NCBI GenBank assembly: GCA_024734555.1
Contig: JANPWX010000172.1
Coordinates: 2,889,688 to 2,953,687 of the forward strand
Reading direction: 5' to 3'
Source: Trochalopteron elliotii
Taxonomy: Eukaryota; Chordata; Aves; Passeriformes; Leiothrichidae
DNA length: 64,000 nt
Positions 13,001 to 28,000 of this stretch are shown here, piece by piece. The notes under the pieces were generated by a model. The model was given only the letters and a program-made list of their open reading frames with translations, was not told the origin of the DNA and searched no databases. The position numbers were made by a program, and so were the translations under genes. The stretch's first letter is position 1. Every line of letters begins with the position of its first letter.

Positions 13001-16000
13001 TTGGTTGGAGTACTGCAAGAGATTATTACACATTTCTTTGGTCACCTATGCCAGAAAATTATGTGGAAGGATCAACTGTTAACTGTGTGCTGACTTTTCA
13101 AGGTGAGTATAAGGCAATATCTATCTGTATTTTCCATCCTACTCAGCTTTTTAAAAACTTTCCTGTTCATTTAAGTGCTGAGCATTGTATAACAGTTCTG
13201 GAGTTTAAAAAGATAAATTGGAGGAGAATTTTCAACATTTCACTGTGGGAAGTTCAGTCTTATTTTAGATATCAAGGAAAATTGTAAGGAAAAGTAGTGA
13301 CTTAGTATGTTTTTTACATGGTAATGGCAGATATTCATGACTGATAGAGAAGCTGTGCTGGAAACTACTAAAATAAAATATGTTACTTTGTTTAATCATC
13401 AGCAGGCTTTTTTAATCTTGGCCTCTCTTGGTGCAGTTTGTCTTTACATAGTCTTTAGTCTCTGGACTTTAAACATTATCGATGTGAAGTGATTCTTGTC
13501 AAAGAATAAATAGTGTAGATGATGGTTTCGTGAAGGTTCAGGGTAGTCATAGTGTTGCATGGGACCTTTTGTTGCAAGGAATTGATGGCAATGTCTGAAG
13601 CTTTTAAGGAGAGAATAAGGAACAAACCAGAAAATGTTACACCACTGTACAAGTCTATAGTGTCTATAACTATAATTTTCAACACTGCATGGGGGTCATG
13701 TCCTCTCCCTCCCCTTTGCAGTCTCAAAACATGTCTAGTAAAGTGCAACAAAGGAGATCAGAATTAAGAAATAGCTTGTCTGTAAAGGTGTGGAGTTACA
13801 AAGATGAGAGCGACACTCGTTAAATAGAAAAAGGGACAATGGCTGTGGGTTATGATGTGGGAGGTTTGTGTCTGACATTAAGAATAGCATTTTAACCACA
13901 AGGGAGAAATGCAGCTCTTGAACAGGTATCCTGGTTTGGAAGAATGAGAATTCCATACATTTGTTTAGACACAGCCACAGTAATCTCAGGTGCTGACAAC
14001 AGTCTGAGTGGGAAATTTGACAAAGTGACCTTCCAGATTTCCTTGTGCCAGGTTTTTCAGGCTGGGAAAGGGAGATAATGTGAAGTGACTGATGTCTCTA
14101 AAATCAGCTACCCATGGCATGGATGGATTAACCATTCTGTATATCCAAATAAATAGGAACCATTGATGTAAGCTACTGAGTGACAAGTTCAAAATGGAGG
14201 TAGAGATGTCACTTTTAGAACACAGTCAGCATGCAGAGCTTGTTGCCACAGGACATGACAAATGTCAAAAAATCTACACACATTCAAAATTTAATGTGAA
14301 AAGAGTGCTTCCACTAAATTAATGCTTTTCTGCTTACAAACAGAATTTTATGTACAAACTTACCTTTTGTTTTTACTTCCCAGACTTGGCCTTAGTCTTT
14401 GTTCATGTGTGTGTTTATTGCTTAAAACATTAAAAAATTAAATAATTAAAGTCCTGCAATGATGACTGTATTAGGTTGTTGTCTTATTAAAGCTGCAAAT
14501 AGTGATAACTTTGAGTTCAGTTCTTTCTCTTGCCAGGTCTTTTTTTTATTCTGGTTCTTTCGATTATGACCATATCCACATGGTCTGATAACCATTTTAT
14601 AACCTTGAAGTTGATTGAAAAGTGTGTGCTCTGTAGAAACTGGAAGGAAATCATTAGTTTCTTTTACATTTAACAAAGTTCACTGAATGAATGAAATTGG
14701 GTTGGACTGACACGAAAAGTGATCTAGAAGAGTATAACTCTTCATTGCCATTATCAGTCCTTGGTATGCAGAAATTTTACCACAGATGAAGAGACCAAGT
14801 ATCTCTGTCCCATCTGTTACATTCCATCCTGACAGATCTCCACTTTCATAGAGCTGCCAGATTGAATCTCCATTCAAACAGTCTCCCAGTTGTGTTTGGC
14901 AAGATATTTTAATGCTGCTGAGATGAGATCAGTAGAGCTTACAGGAGCTTAATTATCTGAGCTAAATAGTAAATGTTGTGCAGCATGTTAAGTGTGGTTG
15001 GGTTTTTTTTTATGATCAAGTAGGTGTGCTGGAAGAAAATAATCAGAAATCTCTTTCTCCAATACATGTTAGACACAAGAAAAAAGACTTTCATTAGTTT
15101 CAAAATCAGGTTGTCTGAACCAATATTAAAAAGTGCTGAAGCAGCAATGCAGATTGTTCTACATTTATTTCTGCGTAGTTTCATCTTACTTAAGCACTGA
15201 ATCAGGTAAACTGAACTACAGTGCTATATAGGAAAGTGTAGCCAGGCCCAAAAGCTTGAATCCTCATGTTTTGCGATTTAGATACTATTCCCTGAGGGAC
15301 TGTTAATGAAGTATAAGACTAATGGAAATATGAAGTTCTTGATACAAGTGCTGTCTATACAGCAAATGTAATGTTTTACTATTTCTAGCAAAGGTAGCTG
15401 AGAGTACTGGGAAAAGACTTGCAGGTATCTGGAATAAAAGCTGGTGAAAAATTAATGATAAAGTTAGAAATGGAGAAGATTGAACTGTGGTGAAGTAAGA
15501 ACTGAAATGGGTGGCATAACCTGCAACCAAAGGCTGGTTTAGGGTTTATTATGTTAGTATCACCCTCAGGCTGGCTACAGTATCTGAAAAGAAGTATTCT
15601 GAATAAAACTGGCTGGTTTTCTTACCATTAAATTGGGTAAGGCATAGGTCTTGAATATACTAATAAAGGTAAAAATGTCAGTAGTTCTCGAAATGATTGT
15701 TTAACATTCATAAATCTTACTGTGTGAATCTGGGTCATGCAAGAGGCTTGAAGCTTTAGTGGGTAACAGTTCAGTTGGATAGTCACACAGAAATTCTCAA
15801 ATAATTTGCTTGCACCATGTACCATTACATAGCTTCAAGAAAAAGGATTTATTCTTACCTTGTAAAGTCTAGAAAAATATGTTTCAATTTTAAAAAATCT
15901 GCTCTGTGTTAAACTCCAGGCTCTTCCCTTTCAGCTGGTGTCATCCATTTCTGGATGCAATGTCAGAGCATTTCTGACCTTTGGCATTGCAAAATAGAAA

Positions 16001-19000
16001 AAAAAAAGTTTGTCCCACAAACCCTTCCCCCGAAACAACAACAGCAACAAAACCCGACGTACAAATGGTACCTGGTGAAGTTGCAGATATCTTGTCATTG
16101 CATATTATTTTGTCTTTTTTCTGTTGTATTTGGTTGTCTAGGTATTTCAAGGCCAAAAAATTACTTACTCTCTGTTCTGTGACTGTACAGCAGTCCCACA
16201 ATAGTGTGGTCATGATGCAACTTCATGGAATCTGATTGCTAATGATTCTGTTTCATAAATGTATAAACAGCAGCTATTATAGTATGTGAGGTGATGTGTG
16301 CATATAGCAGCTATTGCCTAACACTGTTTAATCTTTGTCTTAGATGCTAGTAGAAATAGCTGGGAGATGAAGGTTACTAAATAGGATGACATTTTCTTTC
16401 TGCTGTTTTGGTGCTATATTTATGCCTTACTGAGGCAATGAGCATGAAATCTGTAAGTCAAACATGATGTGGTAATCTGTCTGCAGATGGAGACTTGTAA
16501 GCTTGTGTGGAGTATTTCTTCAAATATGAATTTATTTTGATAGGATATTACCTACCAAATGATGATGGAGAATTTTATCAGTTCTGTTACGTGACTTACA
16601 AAGGAGAAATCCGTGGAGCAAGCACGCCTTTCCAGTTTCGTACCTCTTCTCCTGTTGAAGAACTGCTCACTATGGAAGATGAAGGAAACTCTGATATGTT
16701 AGTGGTGACCACAAAAGCTGGACTTCTTGAGGTTTGATACAAAAATTCTTAAAATGCTTTTTTTTTATACTATATACAATCACAGATACTGAAGAAAAAA
16801 CTAGTAGGAAAAGATGTGTCTGTGTAATGTATCTATTTCTGCTCATTCTGTAGTATTTGGTTGAGGTTAGAATACTTGCAGGTTAAACAGATCAAGATGT
16901 AAAAATGTATAGCACTAACCATGAACTGGGAAACACAAGAATCAATATTGCCTGTCTCTCACATCTGTGGTCACCAACTAACTGGAGGTGGGCGGGGGGC
17001 GGAAGATACTCTTTGTGTGAAATGGTGCTTCTCGTGAGGAAAAAGAGTTATGGAACCAGTGTACTTTTATTTTTGCCCAAGTTGAGAGCCCTGGAGACTG
17101 AGCTGAATAATTGCAGGTGCCTAAGTATATTAGAGTAGCTCTTGTTTTATTTTAAGCAGTTTTCTCTGTGTTGTGTTCTTTGCTAGAGAGATATGGTTAG
17201 ACTTGTGTGCTTATATCCAGAGTCAAGGTGTTTTACAGTTGCTTGTTGCTGTCTGTAGGCTGAACACTATTTAAACCCAAACAAATGAAAAAGAAACCCA
17301 AACTAACTTTTGTTCAAGTTTCTTCTTGGAAAATTGCTCAGTGTAGTTCCCTTACCTTGCCATCAGATATTTTATCCAGTTGTCAGTTGCATCTAGGCAC
17401 ATACGTGCATGTATTTGATTCATGGTTTTCAAAATTTAGGGATAAGAGTTAGTACAGAGATACATCTGGGATATTTTTGCTTTTCAGATATGTACTTGTA
17501 GCACTAAATCAAAGAAGTTTTCAAGTATTTTTTATGATCTTTGTTTATAGAACTGTAGAATGGTTTGGGTTGGAAGGAACCATATAATATCATATACTCC
17601 AACCCCCTGCAGAGTGAGTAGGGACATCTTCAACTAGATCAGGTTGCTTACAGCCCCATCCAGCCTGACCTTCAACTTTTCCAAGGATGTTGCATCTGCC
17701 ACCTCTCTGGGCAACCCTTTCTAGTGTTTCACCACCCTCATCATAGAAGTTTCTTCCTTACATCTAATCTGAATCTATCATCTTTTAGTTTAAAACCTTC
17801 ACCCCTTGTTCTGTTACTACAGGCCCTACTAAATAGTCTGCCCATCTTTTTTATAAGCTCCCTTTAAGTATTGAAAGGGCACACTTCATGTTGCAGGACT
17901 TACTTTTCAGGTGTTGCTGGGGTGTGGGGTATATGTGCGTATTCACTTTTCTCAAGAAATTCCTCAAATACTTCATGCTTTAATTAATTCCTCAAATGCT
18001 TTAGAGAGAATGTGTGTCTCTACAGTCAGCTGTCATTTTTTCACCAAGCTGCCATCATCAGAATTAGCTCTTCCACAGTTGCTGTCACTTGGGAACAGTA
18101 AAGGCAGTTCATTTAAGGAAGCAAAATTTGAGGATAAATCAGGACACTGCAAGTATGGTGTCTAATGGTAGTCTGGTACTATGCAGTAAAAGTGATTAAG
18201 CTTCAGAAATTTGAAAATAAGGGGAAAACCGTAGTGACCTAACCAGGGAACACACAATTTGTGCTTCTGCTCAAACGCTGGAGTAATTAGTTTTCCACTT
18301 GTTAGATTAGAATGAAGGGGAGAAAAATTACTAAATCCCATTTTTTTTCTTTTTTTTTTTTTTTCTTACAGTTTAAAATTGAAAAAATAATAAAAGAAAA
18401 AGAAGAGCTATTAAAGGTAACTTCTGTTCTGGAAAAGGAAACAACACAACTCAGAGATCAAGTTGAACAACTGGAAAAAGAACTTAACCAGGAAAAGCAG
18501 AGATGTGAACAACTGCAAACAGAGCAAAAGGTTAGTTGTTTAACTGATTAAAGCTGACTCATAATGTCTGTATTACTGCTTTTTCAAGAACCAGTCAGAC
18601 TGTGTGAAAATCAGCTATCAAGACCCCACGGCAGTTCGATAGACATTTACACTAGCGTAGGTCAGTTCCTATTAACCTCCTGCCACTATTCCTTTTATGT
18701 CGTAAAATGGCTAAAATATTTCAGCCTTTTGGTACCAGGCTGGGTAAGATAATCGATGACAACTGTTAGCAGATGTTTGATATTTTACTGTGGAATTCAT
18801 AGTGGAAAGTAGTTGATAATTTAACGTTTGATTACAATAATTTAAAATGGAGGAAAGCTTTTTAAAAAAAGCTCTCCTTAGGGAATAACTGCATAGAACA
18901 CAGGCTATTGCAAATGGGAAAAGTTTTGGTATGAAAAACAAAGATTGAAAAAGAATGCTTCTGCCAAGGTATGTAAAGAGTGAAAAGTAACCTAGTAACT

Positions 19001-22000
19001 GACTTCTCTTAAAAGGTTTCACAATTCAAAGGGAAAAGAAGCATAAACTTAAAAATCTGTTTAAAGTGTTAATTAATAGCGAAAATGTAAATGTAGTCTA
19101 AACCAAAGCCAGCTTAATTTGGAATGCTGTATGTGGTAGGGAGGAAATCTAATACTATAAAAAGGACACCAAAAAGTTGGACCTAATCTATTTTTAAGCT
19201 GCTGCTTTTTAAAAAACCCAACTTTTAGGAGAAGATTAAAAACATACGGGAGGGAGGTGGTGACATGGACAAATTTGAAGTAATGAAACCTATATAATTT
19301 AGCTGTGGACAGCAGTTAATAGACTATTTCTAGGTACTAGTATGTACATGTCAACAGTCCTGTGTCATACACCTTTAATAGGAATTTGTTGAGAGAACTT
19401 GAAAAAGTTAGTGCTTTTTAGTATACTTTTGAACAGTGAATGAAATGGACTAGAGTGTTGGCTAAGGAAAAGAGAGAGGATAAGATGTTGTTTAGAAAGG
19501 TTTTTTCTATTAAAGAATAAATTGAATGTGCATGGGAGAACTAGCTTAAATCAATGAGAGAATAGAAATTCACATTTCTTGGATTTGCAGATCGTAAGTT
19601 TGGTGCATAAATCTGAATGAGCTACATAGATGCTTTTCATTGTCACTTGAGGCTCTTATTTAAAAAAAATATTTGAAAGCAAACTGTCAGTTCCAACCCA
19701 TGTGTTAGCTTTACCATTCCATTTTAGAACAATTCGTGAAATGGGATTTTGACTGCTGTCAAGCAAGGATGTAGTTACACTGTGTAGGAACAAACATGTC
19801 TCAATGCTTTCTCGCGTTTTACAGTGAACTTCTCTAATCCAAAATAGCTTTGCCTCTAAGATACCAGAATTTAGCAATTACAATTTAATTTCAGGAATGT
19901 TTGGATTTGTGGGGTTTTTTTCTGTCTCTTTTTTTTCTCTGTTATTTTTGTTCTGCTTTGGCCTTGTATTTTCATGAAGAGAGAATGCAGCGTGACAAAC
20001 TTCTCACTCGTATTTAGATACAAATAGATGTCTGATCTGAATGTGATTGAACTATTCAGTTGGTTAAAATACGATGGAAGTGTTCTAATTTAGGCTATTT
20101 TTTTTGACTCTGAGGCTTTGATGCTATCTATTTTACATCTTCTATGTCCTGTTCTCTGTTTTTCATTTTTTTTAAAAAAGAAACTTATGCTGAGTTGAAA
20201 AAGTGTTCAGTTTTTAATGTATATAAGCAGAATATAAATTGGGTGTTACTCCTGAAAATTAAGCAAGCATGTACTACATCTACTAAATCAGGTGCAGTAA
20301 GCTAACTTTTTAATCATCAGAAATATTAATGAGCAGTGCTTTTTATGTGACTCTCCAGTCTTGAAGATGACTTGCTCTCCTCCCCACCCCAGTAAGTGAA
20401 ATACAGCAGTGGATCACAGGATTATATAATTTATGTTTGCTGGGAATACATACAGTACATTAATGCATTGATTTAAAGATTCCTGAATAGCAGTGACACA
20501 GCACTCAGCTGGATTTCAGTACCTGGGTTTTATTTTTCTTGTGGCTTGTTTAAAAAATAAAGCATCAACCAAACCCAAAAATCGAAACAAAACAACCCCA
20601 CAAAACACCCCCTCTCCAGCTGACCTCTAACACAGATCTTGCAAAACAGATCCTGAACACAGCCCCCAGACAGTCTAGTGCGCTTTGTGTGATGTGAATA
20701 GTTGTTATTGGCAATAAACCTAAGCAGTGCATTAACCTGAATATTTTTATAGAAGACTACAGGGTATGATCTTTGAAGTGATAAGTAATCAGAATGTATT
20801 TTTATTTTTTGTAACAATAGAAACAATAGAATCTTCACAGATGCTTAGTGTGAGCCAGGTTGTTTTGGCTTGGCTTATGGGATTTTTACCATTTGAGTGG
20901 TTGTTTTAACCATGTATTATGGGGGCTTTTTATTTTCTTCTTTTATTTCTAGTTCTCTTTTTTCATATGCATGTGAATTTTTAGTTATGCTCTAGAAACT
21001 TTTAATGCATAAATAGGTAAAATGTGAAAATGATTAATTAAAAAAAAGGTATTTTTAAAAATCTTTAAGGTTTGACTATTTGGAATTCCACTTAAAACAT
21101 CTTCCAATATACTTCCACATTAAGCTAATGAACAACAATTAATAAAACAAAATAGCCCATATAAGAAAATATAATTTTTGTACATATGAGATGTTATTGC
21201 CTTTGTAGTTTAAGGCAGCTATAATTGATAGAAATTTATTTCTGTTAGAAATAAAGCAAAGTTAAATTGAACCTGTATGCAGTCTCTTAAGAGCATACTT
21301 TTTTTTTTGTTTGTTTTTGCAAGTACTTCTGTCAGGAAGTGCTCAATATATTTCTGCCTGTACAAAAAGCTCTCAAAAAACCCACAGTAATACAAAGCAC
21401 TGTGTTTAAAAAGCAGTAATTGCATGTGCCAAGGAAGTGGATGTGTCTGTAGAGACACGTGTATTTGATCCTAATTGAGTGCAGAGCTCTTTATGCTGCC
21501 AGTGTATTGGTGACTAATATTTACTTGTTACGTTTGTATTGTGATAAGGGAGCCCTGGAGTTATGAACCCCTGGATACATAATACTTGTCAATCTGCCTA
21601 ATTTCTAAAAATCTTACTGAGTTTCTTCTGAGAAAATAATATGGGTATCTTAGCTCACGTATTTTGTCTCTTGGTCAAATCCATTGTTAAGCTGTGTTGT
21701 GTTTTTGTAATTGAGTTGAACAGAATGTGGGTGATGTGGTTAGGGGTTGTAATACTTAAGTTACTTTACTGTGGTGAAGCGTAACAGATAGAAAATGGGA
21801 AAGCTCCAAGTTCCTAATATGAAAATGTTTCCTTAAAAAACAGTTCTCTTAAAATCCCCTTTTTATTCATATTTTATTCATATGCCTTTAGACTACTTTC
21901 TTCTTTTTGGTGTTGATTTTTGTCAGTACTTTACTTTCAGAAATAGCTCGGAAGTAGTTCAGATCATTGAGAAATGCTTCTGTAGAAGCATTGCTTTCTT

Positions 22001-25000
22001 AAAATAGACAGGATAGTTGTAGGTATGACAATGCCACAGCTAATCCCAATTAGTGCTTCCCTCCTACTCCTGATTAAATGACCTCTCTTTACACCTAGTT
22101 ACTCTTACAGAATTTTGGACAGTGGAACTGGTGTCTTCTCCGTCTGCTTTTTGCCAAGTTGGGGTATTTTGTAAGTGGTTGGGGAAAATACTAGGAAGAG
22201 ATGAGCTAAAAGTAGAACAATCAATCTTTTAAGAGCATGACATACTAAACAATCTGTTCAGGTGTGATACAATCAGTGCTCCATGAAGCTTGGCTATTGG
22301 GCTCTATGCATATTGAAAAGATTCCAAATTTGAGTTTTACTAATAGGAGGCTTGTGTTTGTGGCACTTGAAATTAATGCCTACAGCAGACTACAGACTTT
22401 GGTTTGTTAAGGTGCCCTTGCTGTTCAGGAGATAAGCAGTTTTGTGTTGCCTTCTTACAAGGTAGCCATGTCATTTCCTACTAAAGGTAGGAGGAATAAA
22501 TGCATTCAAGACATAAAGTCATAATGTGCTGTTAGAGTTCTTGAAACATATCTTCCTGTAGCACGTTATTGCACTTTTAAGTCACTACTTGTCCCTAAAG
22601 GCTTTTGGTTTTTTAGATTTGGTTGATTTTTAAGTGCCTTATCACAATAATAGAAAAAGATTTGTATTCAACACATGAATTATTCTGCAGTCAGTATTTT
22701 TTCTTGTTGTAATTGACACCATCACAGAAAAAGAATATTTGCAAGACACAGCTCGGCATTAGTCAGTGTTTGCATTCACAGGGAACATGCTCTCCAACCC
22801 CACTTTTTTAGTGTGTACTTATGGTTTATTACCACTAAGTTGTGTTAATAACCCCACCCTGCCAAAGCTTGAGATATTGTAAGATGAGGGACAAATTCAG
22901 TCTTTATTTCTTTTCGATTGATCTTTTTCCTCTTATCCAAGGCCTGCTTAATGCAGTATGTAGTTGTACTGACAAAATCATTTTAGAGAGGCTGTAAGTG
23001 GCCTTTCCTTTTCCTGCCCCCAGGAAAATTTCCTGCCCCCCTTTTTTAGCCTTTTGAAAAGGGCTTCCCATATTTTCAGTTAGAGGAAAATATAGTATTC
23101 CTTTGCAGCAGTTTTCATGTCAGTTAAACCATTCCTACTTTTTTTTTTTTTTTCCCAGATGACATTAAAATAGTTCTTACTGAGTGTGAAGATTTAACTT
23201 AATCTGTTACTACTCTATGTGGGAATTCAGAGTAAATGTGAAATTATTGGAAATGTTTCAGAAATGTCACATCTTTTTCTTATAACCTTCTGTTAGTGTT
23301 TCAGAGTTAATCTGTTTTTACTAGGGTGGTGTTCCCTGGTAGCATACTTCTATTTAGGGTTAGGCTATATATACACCTTGCAACTCTAGCAGTATAACAC
23401 TGTTAAAATAATGATGTAGCTACGCACTATGATTTTGCTTAAGAAGATGGCACATTATGCATGGTTGCCAGAAATGTTTCAGGTTGCTTTTAAAACTTCA
23501 TCTTTTCCTATGGTTTACTTTTGTAAACTGGTACATAATTGGTTTGTTAAATAACATTATTATGCTGCTTTTAGCTGAAGATATTTTGCTTTTTTAAAAA
23601 TTGAAGGAAGCAAACGTTAAAAAAAAGGAACAAAAGCTTAGTATGTTTTTATTTATGAAACAATAATACAAATATTTATAATCTCTGTCTTAGACATTAT
23701 GAATATAAACTGTGTATAGCTTTGTACATAATAAGAGTGCTTTTTGGTCTTTGTGTTCCCAGTTTTGTGTATGCTTAAACTGTGTGTAAGGTCTGTGGTA
23801 GCAGTGCACTTGCCTGCTGTTTTAAAAATCAGTTTTACTGTGCTGAAGACGAGAAGCGTGTCGTAGTCATTGTGTGTCTTTCATTGGTCATTACTTTGAT
23901 ACTCTGCAACCATTCAATTTGGTTGAACACTTGGTTTTGTGCTTTTGTAGAGAGCAGAGCTTGCAAAGGATGCTTTTGCAGTCATTGGTCTCCCTCTAGT
24001 GGGAAGAGGGCACTTCGGAACTGATTTCTTTAATGTGACAGTGGTGACAAGTCTTATTCCTCTGGCAGTAGTTTCTATGTTTAGCTTGAGTCAGAAGCAA
24101 TGGAGTTGAAGACTGCCTGTTCATCCTTTGATCTTGTGAACATTTGAACAGTGTTTCTGTTATGATGCTGGCATAAATTGAGGCAAAAGTGAACTTACTG
24201 ACTTGATAAACTTGTTCTTTCATGCTTTTTGTAAATTTAGTTTACCATTTGACTTTTTAAAAGTGGGCTTATTCATTTATTTGATGGGGAATTTTAATAA
24301 GGCATCCATGTAAATTCACATTCTACTGACAGGTTCTACCAGTACAGTAGATGCATTTATTGGAGAACTTCATTCAAATATCAGGGATTCATTTAAGCTG
24401 GCTTTTGATGTCATTTTATAAGAAGAATTTCTCTGCTTAGATAGTGAAAAAACACTGTTGTTCAGTGTTATATGTCAGTGGTATGAGTAAGCAGTATAAG
24501 TGCCCAGTTCCATCTGTGTCCATAGAAGTAAGTAAATCAGTTGTTTTTTCAGTGTCTCTTTAGACCAGGCTCAGTTCGTGCTGTTCATGTGTGATCAGGA
24601 AAATGCATTGTTTTAGGAAAAAACACTCCCAAAAATTAAGTAACGACAAACCGTCCAAAAGGCAAAAACCCAAACAGCAAGCAAAAAACTTGCCCCCCCC
24701 CACCAAAAAAACAACCCCCCCCCAGTTTAATTTAATTTTAGACGCAAATTAAACACTCTGAATTTGTTCAGGTTAGTACCAGCAATTACAGCACCCTTGG
24801 GTACTATAAACATCATATGAAGAGAAAACCCTGTTTCATGTTTTTTTTTGACTGTTCTGTGTATGAATATTTCTTAAACTAGGCAATTGAAAATTATTTC
24901 ACTGGAAAACTAAATAGTAACTTGAGATAGTCTATAATTCAAATTATGTATTCATGAAAATGACTTTGCAAAATCAGTAGCTTATAGTAAAATTATAGCA

Positions 25001-28000
25001 TGTTTTAAGAAATTAACATTCTGACATGTAAATAAATACATGCTGCAAAATCATAGTGTGTGTAAAGGCTTTCGCTGCCTCCTGCAAAAACTTGCATGTT
25101 TGTAATCTTCATGACAGTAATTGAGTGACTGATGTAACTTAGATGAACTCTTACAGACTTACACCATAGTTTGGATCACTTTTATGATGTTAAAGTACTA
25201 CCACTGTGACATCTTAGATTTTCGAAATTGACTGCAGTGTTTTAAGTCATAGTCACGAGGATAAAAGCTTAATGTCATTGAAGTTATTTGGACTTGATTT
25301 GCTGTTTTACTTTACTGAATGCTTAAATTTTTTTAGAAAGAAAAATTACAACTTGAGGGTTCCTTTCAGAACTTTCATGTCTTATGTTATGGGCAGACTC
25401 AAATTTTGCATTGGCTGCAGTGCAGAGGTGTTCAGAGGTCCTTTAAACAGAGTATGATGTCAGTCAAGTGCTTCACATGATTCTGTTGGAGCTGCTGTGA
25501 TGTCAGTGGGATAAAGAAAAGGCTCCTGAAGATAATTGATCTAAAGCCCCTAAATTCTCTGTAGGATATCAAATATAATAATTCCTCTGACATTAAATTA
25601 CATCTGGATAAATCAATCCAGCTGAAAGATGGTGCTGTCTTTTTTTTTTGTGTGTTTGTTCATTTGCTTTTTTTTTTTCTCATTTTTGTTTTTAAGTAGA
25701 TTGCCTTGTATTTAGTGATTTGACCTCTTCAGTGTGAGCTGCATAGCTAATTTTTAACTTTTCACCCTTCTTCATTACAGTGTATGCATTCTCTAAAAAG
25801 TAAAAAAAAGCTGCAGAAATGAGCCATTAATCAAAAGTGAATGCTTTAGGTGTGGTTTGACTTTGAAAAGGTTGGTAGGAAGTTCTACATGTTATGGAAA
25901 GGGAAGATGAAGCATAAAAAAACCATGCTGACCATTGCCATACTGCAGCACGTCACGTCTGGAAATAGTCTTATTTTGTATTTTTCAAGTATTTTCTTCT
26001 GTCTGCTGTCTCTCTCTCTACCTTCACTATGTTTGAAAAATGTGTTGTATGTGCTGATCATAAGAAGGGATGTCTGTACCATTCCATTAACCAGACTGTG
26101 CTCTGCAATGTTTTCCTGCTGTTGTAAAAATCCATTAGAAGTAAAAAATAAGTAGGAAAAGTGTGCTGTTCTTCATTGTTGAACGTGTGGATTTTTGCCA
26201 TGATTTTCTCTTATTAAAATGAGAATTTAGAAACATTATGGCTATTCCATTCTCAAATGGAAGATTATTAGTTCTTTTGCAGTGGGCATTTATTTATTAA
26301 ATGGATTTTAAACGTGTTTCAAGGATGACTCCAGGCATGATCTTTGCATATCCTTTAGATAGAGCTTATAATAGCTTTATGAGGACAGTGGTGCATGGAA
26401 TTACAATAGAATTATTTTTAAAATAATCAGTCTTAAATCTTCTGCCATTTTAGAGTAATAGTAAAGATTTTGGAACCCCCATATTTCTTCTTGTTTTGTA
26501 TCTGAAGGTACATCAAGATTTTCAAAGTGGAATTTTGATTCTAGGGAAATTCACTTGACAACTCTTTGAATTTTTGTTGTTTCATTTTACTAATGAGACT
26601 CTAGTAGTTACAGGAATTTTTGTTTTGATAACTACTAATTTTACTGCTGTAAAGCTGATTAAAGTAATTTCTGCTTGCTTACTCTTGACACTTGTGGTGC
26701 AGTTTACTTCCCACTTCCACCCTTATGGCTGTTGCATCTCTAGGGAAGGAGATGGGGAAGCTGCATTTGTAACTGGATTAAAAATAACCTTAAAATTGCT
26801 GTGTGTTTTTAAACCAGTTCATTAAAATGATTCATGTTCTTGCTGTGCTTTTTTTATTCCTCTGTTAAGAAGGTGGAAGAAAATTATTTAATATTGGTAG
26901 TTGTACAGGATAAGATAAATGAATTAAAACAATGATTACAGAAAATAATTATCTTTTTTGTAAGAGGGGTTGTACATTTATTTGATGTGTTTATTATATT
27001 CTTCCCCTTTAGACTCCTTCTAAACAGAGTTGACTTTACCTGTAAAATAGTCTAAGAGCACTCATTTTAAATTTTACAGGCTCTGAAACCACTGTAGCCA
27101 GTGTATGGAACTAGAGATTGCTGCATCTAAATTGAGTTACAAAGAATTCTGTAAAATAACAAGTCATCTCTAAAAATTAATCCATTTTTTTTCTTTAAAA
27201 ACTGTAGGCTTTAGTTGTATCTAAACAACTTTATTAGGTGAGAATCTGTTAAGTATGGAACTTCTACATTTTAGTACCATGTCCCTTTAGAATAACTAGC
27301 AAAGCAGCATCAATTGTAATGCTGTTTGTGGAGAGAATTTTTTTCAGGCTATTAATTCCTTTTAATATATGTTACCTTTGGCAGCCTTTTTGAACCATTT
27401 GTACAGTTTGTATATATAATGTATCAGATTAAATTCTTTTGAAGGCACTTGGGTTACAACAGTTACAGTTATACCGAAGTGGTGTTTAGAGAAAACACAG
27501 ATATGCATTGAAATAGACTTTTTACTATACTAGGCTTTCAAAACAGGGGCAAGTAATTAGTCTCCACTGCACTAGGGGAGGACAAGCAGTTATAGAGTGT
27601 GTTGTTGCTGCTGGTTATACAGCAAGTTTTATTTGGAATACTGACTTTAATTAAAATATCCTGCCCTCATTACACCAAGTACATACATTTTTGGTTACAA
27701 GAAACTGATAGCTCTTCAGAAATAAAGACCTTATGAAAGTTGTGGGTTATCTTCTTCCATGCTGTTTTTTAAAAAAAGATGGCACATTCATGATCCCTTG
27801 AAAATCTTTTTTATATTAAGACATAAGAAAGCCATTTAGAGTTTAAATAGTTGTAATATATTAGTCCTTTTCTTTTATGTAGCATATATAGCAAAAATTA
27901 AAATCTACATGCTGGTTTAGTGTGCCACAAGTGAGCGAGTGAGTCATCTGATACATTTGCCACTCCTCAATTCAATACTGCCTACCCCTCAAACTGCCCT

